Positions 19,142-30,297 are shown, counted from the stretch's first letter. The stretch: 64,000 nucleotides of DNA from Psychrobacter glacincola (GCF_904846075.1 NZ_CAJGZH010000002.1:682001-746000); one strand, 5' to 3'. The notes: generated by a model not told the origin, from the letters alone. Program-made: numbers and translations.

Positions 19142-21821
19142 TGTTTAAATTCCTCGAAATTAAATACCTAGCGATACAATGGGCTGATAAAGAAACGGTC
19201 TTCAAGCTAGAAGAAAGTAACGACAAGCTCACTATACAACAAACTGATGATAATGTTATTTACGGAGGCGGAACTGTTCAAACAGTAACCTATCCAAAAG
19301 TGCATCATTATCTTGGTTTTAGTTTTGAAGGTGAGGTTTCACATACCCCATATTTTGAACTATCAAATGGGAAGCGTGAATATTTAGTTTGCTTGAAGTC
19401 ACCTAAAAATAATAAGACTTGGTGGATTCAAAATAGTGGTTGGGACAAGAAGAATAAACGTTATTACAGTGAGCTATACCGTACAGTAGGTAAGTTATCT
19501 TTAGTAGTTCAAAACAGATCGTTAGAGATAGAAAATAATGATCTAGAATTCACAGTTAAAGAGCTTGAACACTATCTGAGTGATTTCAAAAACGATTTAT
19601 GGCTACTGATTTTAGACACTAATAATCCTGCTAAAGCAAAAATAAGTAAAGAAGTCCCAAATATATTTCAAGAGGATGTATTAGAAGTATTCAAAAATTT
19701 TATTGATGTATCAATAGATTTGATCAGAAATCCTAATATGTTTTTATCTGAGAGACAAAACTTATTACCAATTAAGAAAGTTAAGCCTATACCTCGAACT
19801 TTTAGAGAATTAATACAGAAACCCAATCGAAAGTACGCCACCAGCAGAGATTTTTACGAAAGCTATAATACTGCAGAAAACAGATACATTCACTATTGTG
19901 TGTCTAAGACACTATATTTATTGCAAAACCTTGATCGGTTAGCAAATAATCAAGTTAAGAGCTATCAACAGAAAATTGATGATACAAATGAATGGAAGGA
20001 TGAGTTATTAAATCAGGAAGTTAACATCATTGATAAGGATGTATATCAAAGTGAAATTGACACTATTAAGGAGCAGTTAAAGAATATAGTAGTTAGGTTC
20101 GAACAGCTAAAGATATACATAGAACCCAATGAAAATCCTACTACTCGTGATTTAAGTCATTTCGATTTTAATATCAGGCCTGGTACAAAACTAAATAATG
20201 AAAATGGATTTTTCATTAATGAATTAAATGGAGTAGGCAGAGATAAGTTTAAAGAGGTATATGGAGCAGATACTATTAGATTTAAGATTCATGACAATGC
20301 TTTTGCGTCTATAGACTTAAGTAAGATTTCATATTACTTGAATTTTGCTGGATTTTTAACTCAAAATAGATCTCAAAAACCACTATATGATAATAATGGA
20401 AATTATGTAGAAACAAAAGTGAATGATATATTTATTTTTCATAAAATAACTTGGATAGATTTTGATATAAATAATATTTATGAATATACAAACTTAGCTA
20501 ATAAACTTAAAGAAATTGAGGCTCGTAAGGTTGAGCTTGAGGAAAAAGCCTGGACGGAACCACTTACTTATAGAGAAAAACAAGAATTAAAAAAGAAGCT
20601 TCAATATTAGATCGCAGAACTGAAATCTACAAACAAGCTGAACAGCAAATCAGTACAGTATCCTCACAACTTCCTACACAAATTACAAGCTTGAAGAAAG
20701 TTTTAAATTTCTTTAAGACCAATAACGTTAAAAAGCAAGCAAGCAGTCCAAATAGTATGGTGTTCATTCAGAACCCATTGTATGCAGGCTGTAAGAAATT
20801 TTTTAAACAAATTATGGATGTGAATGGTTTGGATCAAAGCCTATTTGATGCGATGTTAGAAATAGATGAGATAGGTTTGGTTAATATATCTAATCTATAC
20901 GAGAAATGGTGTTTAATTAAAACTATTCAAATACTCAAAAACATTTATGGTTTTGTTTTACAAGAGGACTGGCAAAGTAAACTAATTAAATCAGTACAAA
21001 GCGAGCAGTACAACATAAGTTTGATGATGAAATGTGAAAATACCTCTCAATCGATTGAAATAACCTATGAAAAAATACTTAGTAGCGGTAAGCGTCCAGA
21101 TATCGTAATCGATTTAACTTATGAGATTTACAGTGTTTCATATGACTCAAATTCTAAAAATTATATTATAAACGTCATTAAGACTGTTACCAAACGTCTA
21201 GTTTTAGATGCTAAATTTCAAAACCTCAATCAGAATTCACATGACAGTTTAGTGCACCAGTTATATAATTCTTCAGATGAGAGCGATAAAAACAAACCAA
21301 GTCATTTAAGAAATAAAAATTACTCTGAAGGTGGTAATAATCAGGTTTTTATTATCCATCCAAAGCCTAGAATAATAGATTCGCCTACTAGTCCATTAAA
21401 GTGGGGAAGATTTTGTGACTATGGTCAGAGTAACAAAGCTAGACATAGATACGGGGGCGTCTTTCTTAGTCCTAGTCTTAATCATCCACAATCAATCGAT
21501 AACTTACAAAGATTGATTGGAATGTTTTTGCAGCAAAACGACCAGAAAGATTATGTTGAAGGTCGAGTATTTCATAATATGAGTTGTATAGCATGTGGTA
21601 ACTCAGAAAATAATAGCTTGAATTTAAGTTACTCACAAACTCAAGGTAAGAATGATATTTGGACATTGAAATGTTATAAATGTTCTCAACTAACCATTCA
21701 AAGTGTTTGTTTTAACTGTAAAAATATCATTTTTAAAAATGGTTTGAAATGGGCTTATCATAGAACTCGAGCTGAACAAGTCTCGAATGTAGTTTGTCCA
21801 GATTGTGAAAGTTTTTTATAG
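19141..21821 (+). CDS. DUF2357 / PD-(D/E)XK nuclease with C-terminal zinc ribbon (CnuC/McrC-like), single frameshift
   Basis: The start ATG 19141 overlaps the stop of the ATPase gene (TAATG), indicating coupling. The first frame ends at 20610; adding one A at 20603-20604 continues as LQILDRRTEIYKQAEQQ and reads on to 21821 (about 893 residues). Layout: beta-rich N-terminus, a DUF2357 region (RKYATSRDFYESYNTAENRY), a nuclease core with RPDIVIDL and LVLDAKFQN (D and D-A-K of PD-(D/E)XK), and four CxxC-like knuckles at the C-terminus (CIACGN, CYKCSQ, CFNCKN, CPDCES), a likely double zinc ribbon. It should be the McrC-type nuclease partner of the preceding ATPase. Zinc knuckles could bind the nucleic-acid target. 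Confidence 0.72.
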
Positions 21822-21845
21822 TATAATTTTGAGGGATGTAGTTTC

Positions 21846-23833
21846 ATGAATGGTCATTTTACTTTGTACATTGATGAATCGGGTGACTTCGAAAGTCCTA
21901 ATCAATCTTGGCTGATTGGTGGACTAATCATTGCTGATTCATTCAAGAGTTCAGAAGATAAGTTACGTGCTGCGATACACCCTCTTATCGAAAAATATGA
22001 GCTAAACGGTCAAGATGACTTTCATCTTACTGAAATACGTAGAAACTCAGGTAATGATAAAGCTTTACATATTGCCACAGATTTATTTAAAACTTTAAAT
22101 TCTGCTAATACGTCGTCTTGCTTCGTTACTACTATTAATAAAGCTAAAGTCAGCGCCCATAACCTTGAGCGTACCTACCGCTTGATGCTTTTAGATTTGA
22201 TTATTCAGGCTGAAACTGCCGTTCACGAATTTTTCAATTCTGAAATAACTCATTTAGACTTAGTTATAGCGACAAGAACGATTAATACAGTCCGCCAAAC
22301 TACTGAATTTAATATTGATCAGGAAATATTGCAGGCACTGCCTAAAGCAGTAGAGTCAGACTTAGTAGCTTCGGGACAAATTGCCCTATTGAACAATATA
22401 GAAGTACATATGAGAGATGCCAAATATCAATGGGGACTAATTTGTGCAGACTTCATATGCAATATAACTTATAACCAAAGATTTTCAGAAAACCATAAAA
22501 TATTGAGCGATTTGAAAGATGATAGGCAATTATTTTCTTTTGAAACTTTTGCTTCACCTGAACTAAGAAGGATCTTGAATCATGAGCGTAATCAAAATTA
22601 TATTAATGCATTGTTCGATAGCCTAAAATTAGTAGATAAACATCCTAAAAATAAAGATTATGAATCTACTTTGTACCGACTCATCAAGACGGTATTTACA
22701 CGGACAGGCTCTTCTGGAGCAAAAATATACTTCGAAGGACTATTAGAAAGGGTATGGCGTGATAAGACAGTCTATAAAAGTTATTTTCAAAAATCAAATA
22801 TTTTAATAAAGCTACTACGTATACTTGAAGATGCTAATACAGAACTAAGTATTCGCAATTTTGATTCTTTTCAATTTAAATTAAATAATTTAACTTTACT
22901 GTGCTTGAACCATATTGGTGACGTTGATAAGGCTAAAGAAGTAGTACAGAAACAAAAATCTATAATTAACGGAATTATATCAGACCCAAGCAATTTTCCA
23001 ATAATATTAGATTTTCACTCTAGAGAAATAGAGATATACGTTAACTCTTTAGATTTTGAAAAGTCTGAAGTTTTAGCTCGTGCTCATTGGGATATGATAG
23101 ATGAGTATCGCAATATCTGGGAGTTAATTTCACCTGATATGGAGAAGTCAGACTTCTTACGTTCTAGTATGGCAATTCGTGCTAAAAGCACCCTAGTACG
23201 CTGCATGACACTAAATTATAGCTCTGATAAAACAGAAGTAATCCAAAGCTATATTGAAGATATATTACCCTATCTAAGCCATAAATCTGATAAGAGCCGT
23301 ATTTTCTGCCTGAGACTACTAATACTAAGTAAAGAGCATCGACTAGATGAGGCTATCAATGTAGCTATTGACTATATAAGTGGAAATGAAGATGTTCAAG
23401 AGTTTGACTACTTCTTCTTTCTATTTGTACTAAATCAAAAACTGCTTATCTCTGAAAAGTCAGATATTAAGGAATTGATAACGAGAGTTAACGATATAGT
23501 GAACGGTATTTCATTAAATAGTTTCTCCATGCAATATATAGATATGTTGAGATGTCGAGAGCTAAGCTTGTTTTATCATTTTAAAGGTTTGAAAAGAGAG
23601 TCCCATGATTACCTCAAGAGTGCACAAAGCCTTGAACTAGTGGAATTAAGTCCTATTGCAAAGTATTTGTCTGCAATGAACCAAGTTCAGTTAGACTTCA
23701 TTAATAATAACTTAAAAACCTTAATCATTATGATTCTAAACACCCTAAGTTAAATATAAATAGTATCAAAGCATCAACGGATAGCGATTCACCTAATCTA
23801 CTATTTAACTTGCGATATGATTTAGCTAGCTAA
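21846..23833 (+). CDS. DUF3800 protein fused to helical repeats, single frameshift near the C-terminus
   Basis: It starts 24 bases after the nuclease gene on the same strand. Residues 1-240 are DUF3800: LYIDESGDFE with its paired acidic residues, FHLTEI, and a later CADFICN-like segment; this fold is related to RNase H and a nuclease role has been proposed. Residues 250-620 are helical with paired-helix, TPR-like spacing. The visible frame ends at TAA 23754-23756 region, but adding one A in the A5 run 23714-23718 extends it through HYDSKHPKLNINSIK to 23833. No transmembrane segment. As the third gene of the ATPase-nuclease cassette it may be a second effector or a scaffold. Role unproven. Confidence 0.68.
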
Positions 23834-24147
23834 GATACGAACTATCAAGTATTAAATATATACAAAAAAATTTAAGGATAAGTAATGGAAGTACAGGATT
23901 GGGGGCGGACTTACACAACATAAAGTTGAGGCTATGTAATAATTGATAAGTGACATAAGAAAGATTATTGCAATGTCTGACCTATGCTGGAAAAACTGTA
24001 CAACTAAACTTAAGAAGTATCAATCAGTCAAACCATCAACAATTAGCAAAAAATGCAAAACATAACTCATCAAAGCCGAAGACAATTTTGATTTACCCTT
24101 CTGCTTAAGTGAACTAATAACTGTTAATGCATAACCGTTGTATGTAC
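23834..24147. other. Gap of 314 bases between convergent DUF3800 and recombinase genes, with an IS-end relic
   Basis: No full gene is seen. A 12-codon frame with an AAGGA site (ATG 23884) ends almost at once and may be a truncated start. Bases 23978-24016 match the left end of the IS3 element at 4685 (27 of 39, no gaps), so an old insertion or its scar lies here. Confidence 0.5.
23978..24016. repeat. Relic of an IS3-family terminus
   Basis: Ungapped alignment with the left terminus of the element at 4685-4723 gives 27 of 39 identical bases, with TGACC and GTACA blocks 20 bases apart in both and TAAACTT conserved. No transposase gene or opposite end is seen nearby. Confidence 0.5.
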
Positions 24148-26466
24148 CTAAGCTAGTGACCTGACCTTCGAAACTAGGGGCTTTTTTCTAAACTCTTCTA
24201 TACGTCTAAGCTGAGCAGCTTTATTGACAACAGGGCGATACGTCTTTTTATTCTTCTCGTTGGTGTAGGACTCGGATTCAATACAGTTAATATTTACCCG
24301 CCAATGCTTGCTCGGTAGAATCTGGCACATGGTATCTAAGTATTTATAAAAATCCTTTTTTTGTTTAAATGTAAAACGAATCTCACTTTTTGAGGTATTG
24401 GTTTTTTCGTAGAATAATTGAAGCATGGGTTTAATTTCATGCCTACTCGCTTTGGACTTATAAAGCGTCTCAAGATTGTCAAAACATTGATATGCAAGCG
24501 CTTGCTCTTCATGATAATGCAGCGGTGTTGGCGCGATTAAAATATGATCGGAGCGCTGTTTACGTCTTTTAGAGATGAGCTTATGATTAAGCGTTCCATC
24601 GTCTTTTTTTATCAAGCTCAATGCGCGCTCATAAATCATCAATGCATCATCATACCTAAAGTTCAAGCTACTAGCTTCCCCTAGCGTTTGCCCATCTTCT
24701 ATGTCGCATAACAGCTTTTCTATCATTTCACGGCTATAGCTACCAAATACGGCTGAAGACTGTTTTTTGATAGTGTTGCTATTATGGCTAGTTGGATAAG
24801 GCGCTTTTACCTTGTGAGTAAAGGCTAATTTTTCACAATCAACCTTACGATTCACGTATTGTCTAATGTTAATGAGATTGACAGCGTCATCTCTACTATC
24901 TAAGGCATCTTTATTGTGCTGCTTTAGGTCCATACGACTAGTACCAATCAACTTATTCACAACATCCAAAGGCAGGGTCAATTTAGCCTGCTGCAATTGA
25001 TGACTTGCGATAATATCAGCGGTATGAATATATGAGCTAAAAGTCGTGATGAGGTTGGCATGACCTGCAAACTCCATTAGCGCATCCCAGTGATTTGTCG
25101 AAACGCTGCGCACTTTGCCTAAAAAATGAGTTTTAATATCATGGATTTTTATCTCATCGTAATCCATGAACTGCATGACAAATATTGGGTGACACTTGAT
25201 TATAAGCGCCATATTCGATATCGCATTATGACGAAAGCTATGTAGGGTAAGATCGTGATAAGCCGTATTTTCTAACATGCATTTTAGTGGCTGCTCAATA
25301 CTATAACGAGACAATGGGGTGGACTGATAATCTAAAGTAAATAAATAGCGAGAAGACTGACCCTGTTTTAGATGAAAGAACCTTTTAAAATCTTCTAGCT
25401 CTTCTGGCAAAAGCAATACTGATAAATAAATTCGCCGCGTACCGTCATCTGATTTCAAATCACGATGAGCGTTAGACCGAACAATGAGGTTATACTCCAT
25501 AAAACCTTGATTATCGTATTCGATATCTTTAACCTGCAACCCTAATATTTCACTGATACGCATGCCGGTACGGTATAGCAGTATTGTCACGATGCTAAGA
25601 GCTTGTTTATAGTATTCACTCAGCGTCTCTTGCTCAGCGATACAATCAAGAATAGTATGATAAACTTTCTGAGGAACTAGGTAGCTCGATACTATTTGCG
25701 CATCACCGCCTCCTCTGATATCAATTTCAGGCGCTTTGTTATGTTTCTTTAAAGAATCATGCAGTGAGCAAATAACTGTTTTTGTATACCCTAATTTATT
25801 TGGGTTTTTCTCTGCAATAATTTCGTTATATACATAGTGATAATCATGTTTTGACCATTGCAAAAAATCAGCAGTACGTGTCCCTGCGATAAAGCCATTG
25901 CCGATCTCAGACAAATACCGCTTTAAGGTGTTAATTTTATTACCATTGATACATAAGTCCAGCATCCATCTAACCAATCGTTGTTGATTGGGATATAGGT
26001 TTTGGGTTAGTAGACTTACTAGCTGTGGTTGAACCTGTTTTTTATCGTTATTAAGTATCGTGCGTATCTCTTTAACTGCATCAGACCTAAATCGTTCGAC
26101 TTTGACAGCATCAAGTATGTTATCACCATTGTTACTAGTACTAGGCCCAATCATTAATTTGCTAACATGCTCATCAGACAGAACCACCTTGGGTGTTTTA
26201 ATGCTCTGAAAATACCTAAGTAGTTGCGATGTTGATATTGATGTTTGCTTTTGCTGACCTGTTAGTACTTGAACCAGTTGAATGTCCAAATACACGTCTG
26301 GTAGAGTTTGCCAGTAGATTGAAATATGCTGCAAATAGTTAGATTTATGGATTGATTTAACTGTGAAGCTCTCTCCAACAAATTCACCTAGCCTTTGAAT
26401 AATTTGACGGTATTTAGGAAAATCGCTTTGCGCTTGACGCTGGCGTTGTAGCTTGAGCAGCCACAA
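24148..26466 (-). CDS. Large tyrosine recombinase (772 residues), last gene of a recombinase module
   Basis: The catalytic domain is complete: Arg303 in RTGMRISEILGL (box I), H409-x-x-R412 in LHSFRHN (box II), G468-H469, and Tyr479 in SSYIHT. It is flanked by about 290 N-terminal and 290 C-terminal residues, far longer than XerC/D or lambda-type integrases; the C-terminal arm is basic. The only in-frame start is TTG 26466, but an ATG overlapping the previous gene's TGA (ATGA near 26510) would be in frame if one A were missing, so the start is doubtful. It lies with two further genes of the same operon that look recombinase-related, next to a tRNA-Gly fragment, so it probably moves this island. 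Confidence 0.85.
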   Translation of the reverse strand: MWLLKLQRQRQAQSDFPKYRQIIQRLGEFVGESFTVKSIHKSNYLQHISIYWQTLPDVYLDIQLVQVLTGQQKQTSISTSQLLRYFQSIKTPKVVLSDEHVSKLMIGPSTSNNGDNILDAVKVERFRSDAVKEIRTILNNDKKQVQPQLVSLLTQNLYPNQQRLVRWMLDLCINGNKINTLKRYLSEIGNGFIAGTRTADFLQWSKHDYHYVYNEIIAEKNPNKLGYTKTVICSLHDSLKKHNKAPEIDIRGGGDAQIVSSYLVPQKVYHTILDCIAEQETLSEYYKQALSIVTILLYRTGMRISEILGLQVKDIEYDNQGFMEYNLIVRSNAHRDLKSDDGTRRIYLSVLLLPEELEDFKRFFHLKQGQSSRYLFTLDYQSTPLSRYSIEQPLKCMLENTAYHDLTLHSFRHNAISNMALIIKCHPIFVMQFMDYDEIKIHDIKTHFLGKVRSVSTNHWDALMEFAGHANLITTFSSYIHTADIIASHQLQQAKLTLPLDVVNKLIGTSRMDLKQHNKDALDSRDDAVNLINIRQYVNRKVDCEKLAFTHKVKAPYPTSHNSNTIKKQSSAVFGSYSREMIEKLLCDIEDGQTLGEASSLNFRYDDALMIYERALSLIKKDDGTLNHKLISKRRKQRSDHILIAPTPLHYHEEQALAYQCFDNLETLYKSKASRHEIKPMLQLFYEKTNTSKSEIRFTFKQKKDFYKYLDTMCQILPSKHWRVNINCIESESYTNEKNKKTYRPVVNKAAQLRRIEEFRKKPLVSKVRSLA

Positions 26467-26509
26467 ACGGCTAATATCATCTATAATTATCAGGCGCGTT
26501 TGATATACC

Positions 26510-27154
26510 TCATCTCTCCCCCTCTATAGGAGTAACTTCGTTGCCATAGTCAGGTGATAATAGCCTGAGTGGCATGATAAGCATGTCGTCAAATAACTGA
26601 TATATCGTTTTACTATCTTTGAGATACTCGTATATTGCCTTGAGCATCTTTTCATCGTTATAACCTGCAAAACTAACTAGTGAAAATAAAAACCAACTTA
26701 CACAATCAAGTACGCTAAAGGTATTTTTTTTCTGCCATACATTAAACGCTTGTGTGACAATATTTTGGGCTTTAGACAAGTATAAAAACTCATCAAAATC
26801 ATTGATATTTTTAGGGCGCTGTGGACGTACAGCTATGATTGGCTTTGGCAGTAACGGCAGATATCTTTTTTGACGTACTTCATTAACTTTATCAAAAAAA
26901 CGCATGCGCTCGAATAACGCAAATGGTAGTAGATGCGCTGACACAGCTTGCTCGATCTCTCTATAGAGCAATTCGTATAAATTATAAATTTGCCCATCCG
27001 TTATCGCATCTGAGTACTGGTTTTCCTCAATAAAAGCATCCCACGCGTTTTGACACAGCTCTTTAGTATGCTGTAATGCCTGCTTGCGCTGATCCTGCGA
27101 TTTTGCTGACCGTCTTAGATGACCGTATAGAGTATGTTGTTGTGTCTTTGTCAT
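26510..27154 (-). CDS. Small accessory protein of the recombinase module
   Basis: The 214-residue, largely helical, Gln/Lys-rich protein has no recognised domain. Its start overlaps the end of the preceding recombinase-like gene by 4 bases (ATGA), and the large recombinase follows 43 bases later, so it is fixed in the operon. It includes a short PQRPKNINDFDEF linker between two helical parts. Multi-gene recombinase modules such as Tn554 (TnpC) or gamma-mobile-trio systems carry small helpers of this kind; whether this is a homologue is not shown. Confidence 0.6.
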   Translation of the reverse strand: MTKTQQHTLYGHLRRSAKSQDQRKQALQHTKELCQNAWDAFIEENQYSDAITDGQIYNLYELLYREIEQAVSAHLLPFALFERMRFFDKVNEVRQKRYLPLLPKPIIAVRPQRPKNINDFDEFLYLSKAQNIVTQAFNVWQKKNTFSVLDCVSWFLFSLVSFAGYNDEKMLKAIYEYLKDSKTIYQLFDDMLIMPLRLLSPDYGNEVTPIEGER

Positions 27155-29177
27155 AAAATAACCTGCTGTAGCTTAAGTCTCACTGCCAGCTGGTGATAAG
27201 TATTTTTAGCGGCTAATATGTGCCCTATAGACAGTGCTGAGTTTCTTCTCCACGCTTCTTGCCCTATCATTTCATGACCAAAGATCGCTAAGATGACTGC
27301 TTCATCTAACCCATATTCATGTAAAAATCTTTGCCCAACGTGTCGTGTCCAATCTATTTTAAAGCGAAATTTCTCACCCAATTCTTGACTAACAATGGCT
27401 GGCCGCAAGGGGTGAAAGGTCCCTTTTTTATCTATAAAATTTAATAGGGGGCGCTCAGACGCCAGAATTTTATTAACTTCAATACTGAAATTAGGATCTA
27501 AGCGTCCATAACGCTTAGCGAAGCTTCCTAGGTAACGTAAGAAGTTTTGAATGCCTTCTGTTAAAAATGAGCAAATAGGTACCCTTCGCTGACTATTACC
27601 CGTTACCCTTTCCTCTTTATCAGAAATCCAAGCGATACCTGTTTGCAGGTTTATTTGGTTTAAATAACCCGGTGCGCCTTCTACGGCTCTAATAGACGTT
27701 AGTAAAAGGGACACATGCCAAAGCCATAAATTATAAAAATTGAATTTTTCTCTATAATTTGTGGTGGTTACTACCTTTTGATACAGATAGTTAATGAATA
27801 AACTGACTATCGGATAGTCAGGGCTGTTTTGACTGCCAATAGCATCATCACTAAGGGCTACCTTGGATAAATATTCAATGACGCTGGATTTATTTTTGTG
27901 GCAGCGGTCTGTTAGAATTTGAATCGCATCGTAATAGACTTCTTTTACCTCATTAATATCATGCGAGCTATACCAAATATCAGCCCTTTTTCTACTATTA
28001 CGTGAGGTAATGATAGTGGCTAGTTGAGTGCTACTGACTTCATAAATGAGAATGGTATACAGCGACTTTTCAATTCTACCTAAACTAATAAGTGGTAGCG
28101 CTAAAGTTGCTCGTAGATCAGCAATGACCTCATTAATCAATGCTGAATCCGGATAACCTTTATAGGTTAAAAAGACGCCCAATGCTCAGGTATTGGTAGT
28201 TTAAACTGCGTTAATCGGTTAGCAATAACTGACTCTATTCCTGTCGTTCTAATGCGTAACGGCGTGATATCTAAATTAATGATAAATTCGTACTTTGCTT
28301 TACGAGCACTAATATCAATGATTTCTTTATGATTATTATTAATATCATTAGCCAATCTAGCGACTGAATGACCCGTGTATAAAGAAAGCAGCAAATAAGC
28401 TATAGCTCGTTTTTTGTCCCTATCAGCTTCACTGTCATTATAGTCATCGAACCACTGCCACAATTTAAATGCTATATTTTTAATAGCAGTTAACGGTAAC
28501 TGACGGATATTGCTACTCACAAACCTCTCATTTTTATTTACATGCGCAAATTTCGCTCGCGTTCTTCGATAAATCTGATTACTTGAGAACTTCTCGGTCT
28601 CTTTTAAAGTTTTTTGCTCGATATAATTGAAATCAGGAATTGGATCATCTAATCGCTCACGATTAATATCATTACCACTCTCTGTTTTCTCAAAACTTGT
28701 GACTAATACTAGCTCATCTGTATCATCATCTACATCCGTTTGCGTCACATACTCAATTTTTGGCTCATCAATTTTGCTCTGTTTAGTCTGTTTTCTACCT
28801 AAGGAAGTGCGCGTTATGCTATCCCTGTTGTTGAATGCGAAGTCAATAGTTCGATAAATTTTGATAAATGACTTGAGAGTAGGAGTATTATTGCTTTCTA
28901 GTTCGACTCGATAACTTTCAAACCTTTCATAAGTAGCCTGTAACGTATCAGCTTGTAGTGTTAAATAACAATGCTTCCAAATACCGTAATTGCCACTTGC
29001 TGGATTCATCCATTTTCTAGCTTCAGCCGTAGTCTCACCAATACGTCTAGGCAAGTCATTTTGAGCAAAATAGATTAGTAAATGGCTCAATTTAGCAACC
29101 CACAACCATTCTTTACTTGGGCTACTAGCATTAAGTTCTGGTAGATGATAAGTACTAGCAATAAATGCTCGAGTCAA
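27151..29177 (-). CDS. Recombinase-like protein of the integration module, single frameshift
   Basis: Two frames overlapping by 16 bases join into a protein of about 675 residues: the upstream part ends PIPEHWASF at a stop in the plus-strand A5 run 28169-28173, and one more base continues as LTYKGYPDSALINE. The C-terminal end carries DWTRHVGQRFLHEYGLDEAV then IFGHEMIGQE, the His/Arg and Gly-His spacing of a tyrosine-recombinase box II, and a Tyr in KNTYHQLA; the box I Arg is not obvious, so it may be a degenerate or diverged recombinase. The N-terminal half has an acidic linker (DVDDDTDELV). It sits second in a minus-strand operon with the 772-residue recombinase. Confidence 0.6.
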
Positions 29178-29189
29178 ATTTGGGCTTAG

Positions 29190-29387
29190 TCAACTTACCT
29201 TTGTATGAGTCGTATATTTTTTTAAACATTCTGAAGTCAAAAACTCTAATTGTTCAACCTCAATGGTGATATCCATAAATTCATTTGAGACTAAATTGGC
29301 GACAGTTAAAAAGAAATTACTAAGATCATCGGTATAAACATCGTCAGTGGCTGGTATTAACTTTTCCACATTACTTACTATCAGCAT
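29190..29387 (-). CDS. Small protein of the recombinase operon
   Basis: ATG 29387 has GATGAGG 7 bases upstream and overlaps the end of the preceding gene; an earlier in-frame ATG (29402) lacks such a site. The 65-residue product is acidic and probably helical (NVEKLIPATDDVYTDDL, then FMDITIEVEQLEFL). No family is recognised. Spacing of 12 bases to the next gene supports co-translation. Confidence 0.45.
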   Translation of the reverse strand: MLIVSNVEKLIPATDDVYTDDLSNFFLTVANLVSNEFMDITIEVEQLEFLTSECLKKYTTHTKVS

Positions 29388-29853
29388 AGCGCACCTCATC
29401 AATTAACTCAGAGAATGAGGGTATTTCACTAGCACACTGATTACGCATGCGCCTCACTTGATAATCATAATGATGACGCTCTAGAGTTTTTTTATCTAAC
29501 ATGTACTGAATAGTCAGCGCCCTCCCTAGTAAAGTACGTTGTATTGAGACGGGCATATTATTTTTTATAGCTTCGAAAATTCTAGGATTGATAGGGTTCA
29601 ACTTTCTCAACTCTTCTATCAAGTAGGACCAAGCGCGCCGCTCAACTTCTGCTTTAGAAATATCTACCCTTCTAATAGATATTTCAGTGCCATCCATCAG
29701 CAAAGACACTTCTCTAAAACCCTCAAAAAAACAATACTGCTCATCGATTTCGACGACTTCAAATAATAGTGTTCTATCTGAAGAGAACTCATTAACTTCA
29801 GCATCAATCCATTCGCAAAATATCTGATACGGTTTAATAGCGCATTCATGCAC
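29371..29853 (-). CDS. First gene of the recombinase operon, unknown function
   Basis: The 160-residue soluble protein starts at ATG 29853 and has a beta-rich N-terminal half (LLFEVVEIDEQYCFFEGF) and a helical, basic C-terminal half (KKTLERHHYDYQVRRMRN). The N-terminal half recalls compact nucleic-acid- or protein-binding folds but I cannot name one. Being first in the operon, next to the island end, it might regulate or direct integration; that is inference from position only. Confidence 0.5.
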   Translation of the reverse strand: MHECAIKPYQIFCEWIDAEVNEFSSDRTLLFEVVEIDEQYCFFEGFREVSLLMDGTEISIRRVDISKAEVERRAWSYLIEELRKLNPINPRIFEAIKNNMPVSIQRTLLGRALTIQYMLDKKTLERHHYDYQVRRMRNQCASEIPSFSELIDEVRYADSK

Positions 29854-30090
29854 TATTAAATCTCCATTGCGGTAAGAGTTTTAACGCTTCTTCTTATTGC
29901 CTTCTTAGTGCGCTTCGCCATAATCAATAACCTATATGTCAGAGGCATATACCAAAAAATCAATTAACTTCGATAGGGCAGGCATGCTAAAATATATTTT
30001 GGTTGGTATCATATTACCATAATATACTAGTGTCCATAAATATATTTAATCTATTGTAATACCTGTTATTCATAAATATTTATACACATA

Positions 30091-30130
30091 AAAAAACCTG
30101 AAACCCTTTAAAATAATAGGTTTCAGGTTT
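30091..30130 (-). terminator. Rho-independent terminator (minus strand)
   Basis: A perfect 12-bp stem, AAACCTGAAACC at 30094-30105 and GGTTTCAGGTTT at 30119-30130, has a 13-base loop and, read on the minus strand, is followed by a T run (plus-strand A6 at 30091-30096). It would shield the recombinase operon from read-through. Confidence 0.7.
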
Positions 30131-30150
30131 ATGAACATCAATGTTACTTT

Positions 30151-30206
30151 GGTTGGCGTCCTTGCCAAGGTTGGGGTCGAGAGTTCGAATCTCTTTTCCC
30201 GCTCCA
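30151..30206 (+). other. 3' fragment of tRNA-Gly(GCC), likely attachment-site scar
   Basis: The anticodon arm core CCTTGCCAAGG, the variable and T-arm GAGTTCGAATCTC, and the 3' TTCCCGC-TCCA end match tRNA-Gly(GCC). The 5' half (acceptor strand, D-arm) is missing, and the anticodon stem has a T-T mismatch. A strong terminator follows at 30229. Elements that use tRNA 3' ends leave such a fragment at one border; a full gene would be expected at the other, which is outside the window. Confidence 0.75.
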
Positions 30207-30228
30207 AATATGGCTTAAAAAAGCACTA

Positions 30229-30268
30229 AAATCTTCACTTCTTAAATAAGAAGTGAAGATTTTTTTTG
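30229..30268 (+). terminator. Rho-independent terminator after tRNA-Gly fragment
   Basis: A perfect 15-bp stem, AAATCTTCACTTCTT (30229-30243) and AAGAAGTGAAGATTT (30248-30262), with a 4-base AAAT loop and a T run to 30267. It is probably the original tRNA-Gly terminator and so marks core chromosome to the right of the island. Confidence 0.85.
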
Positions 30269-30297
30269 TCTAGTTTTCCAGAATTACAGTCATACTT

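Noticed and set aside
23884..23922. 12-codon frame with AAGGA site after the DUF3800 gene
   Set aside because: It ends at once in TAA; more likely a chance start or the front of a lost gene than a peptide.
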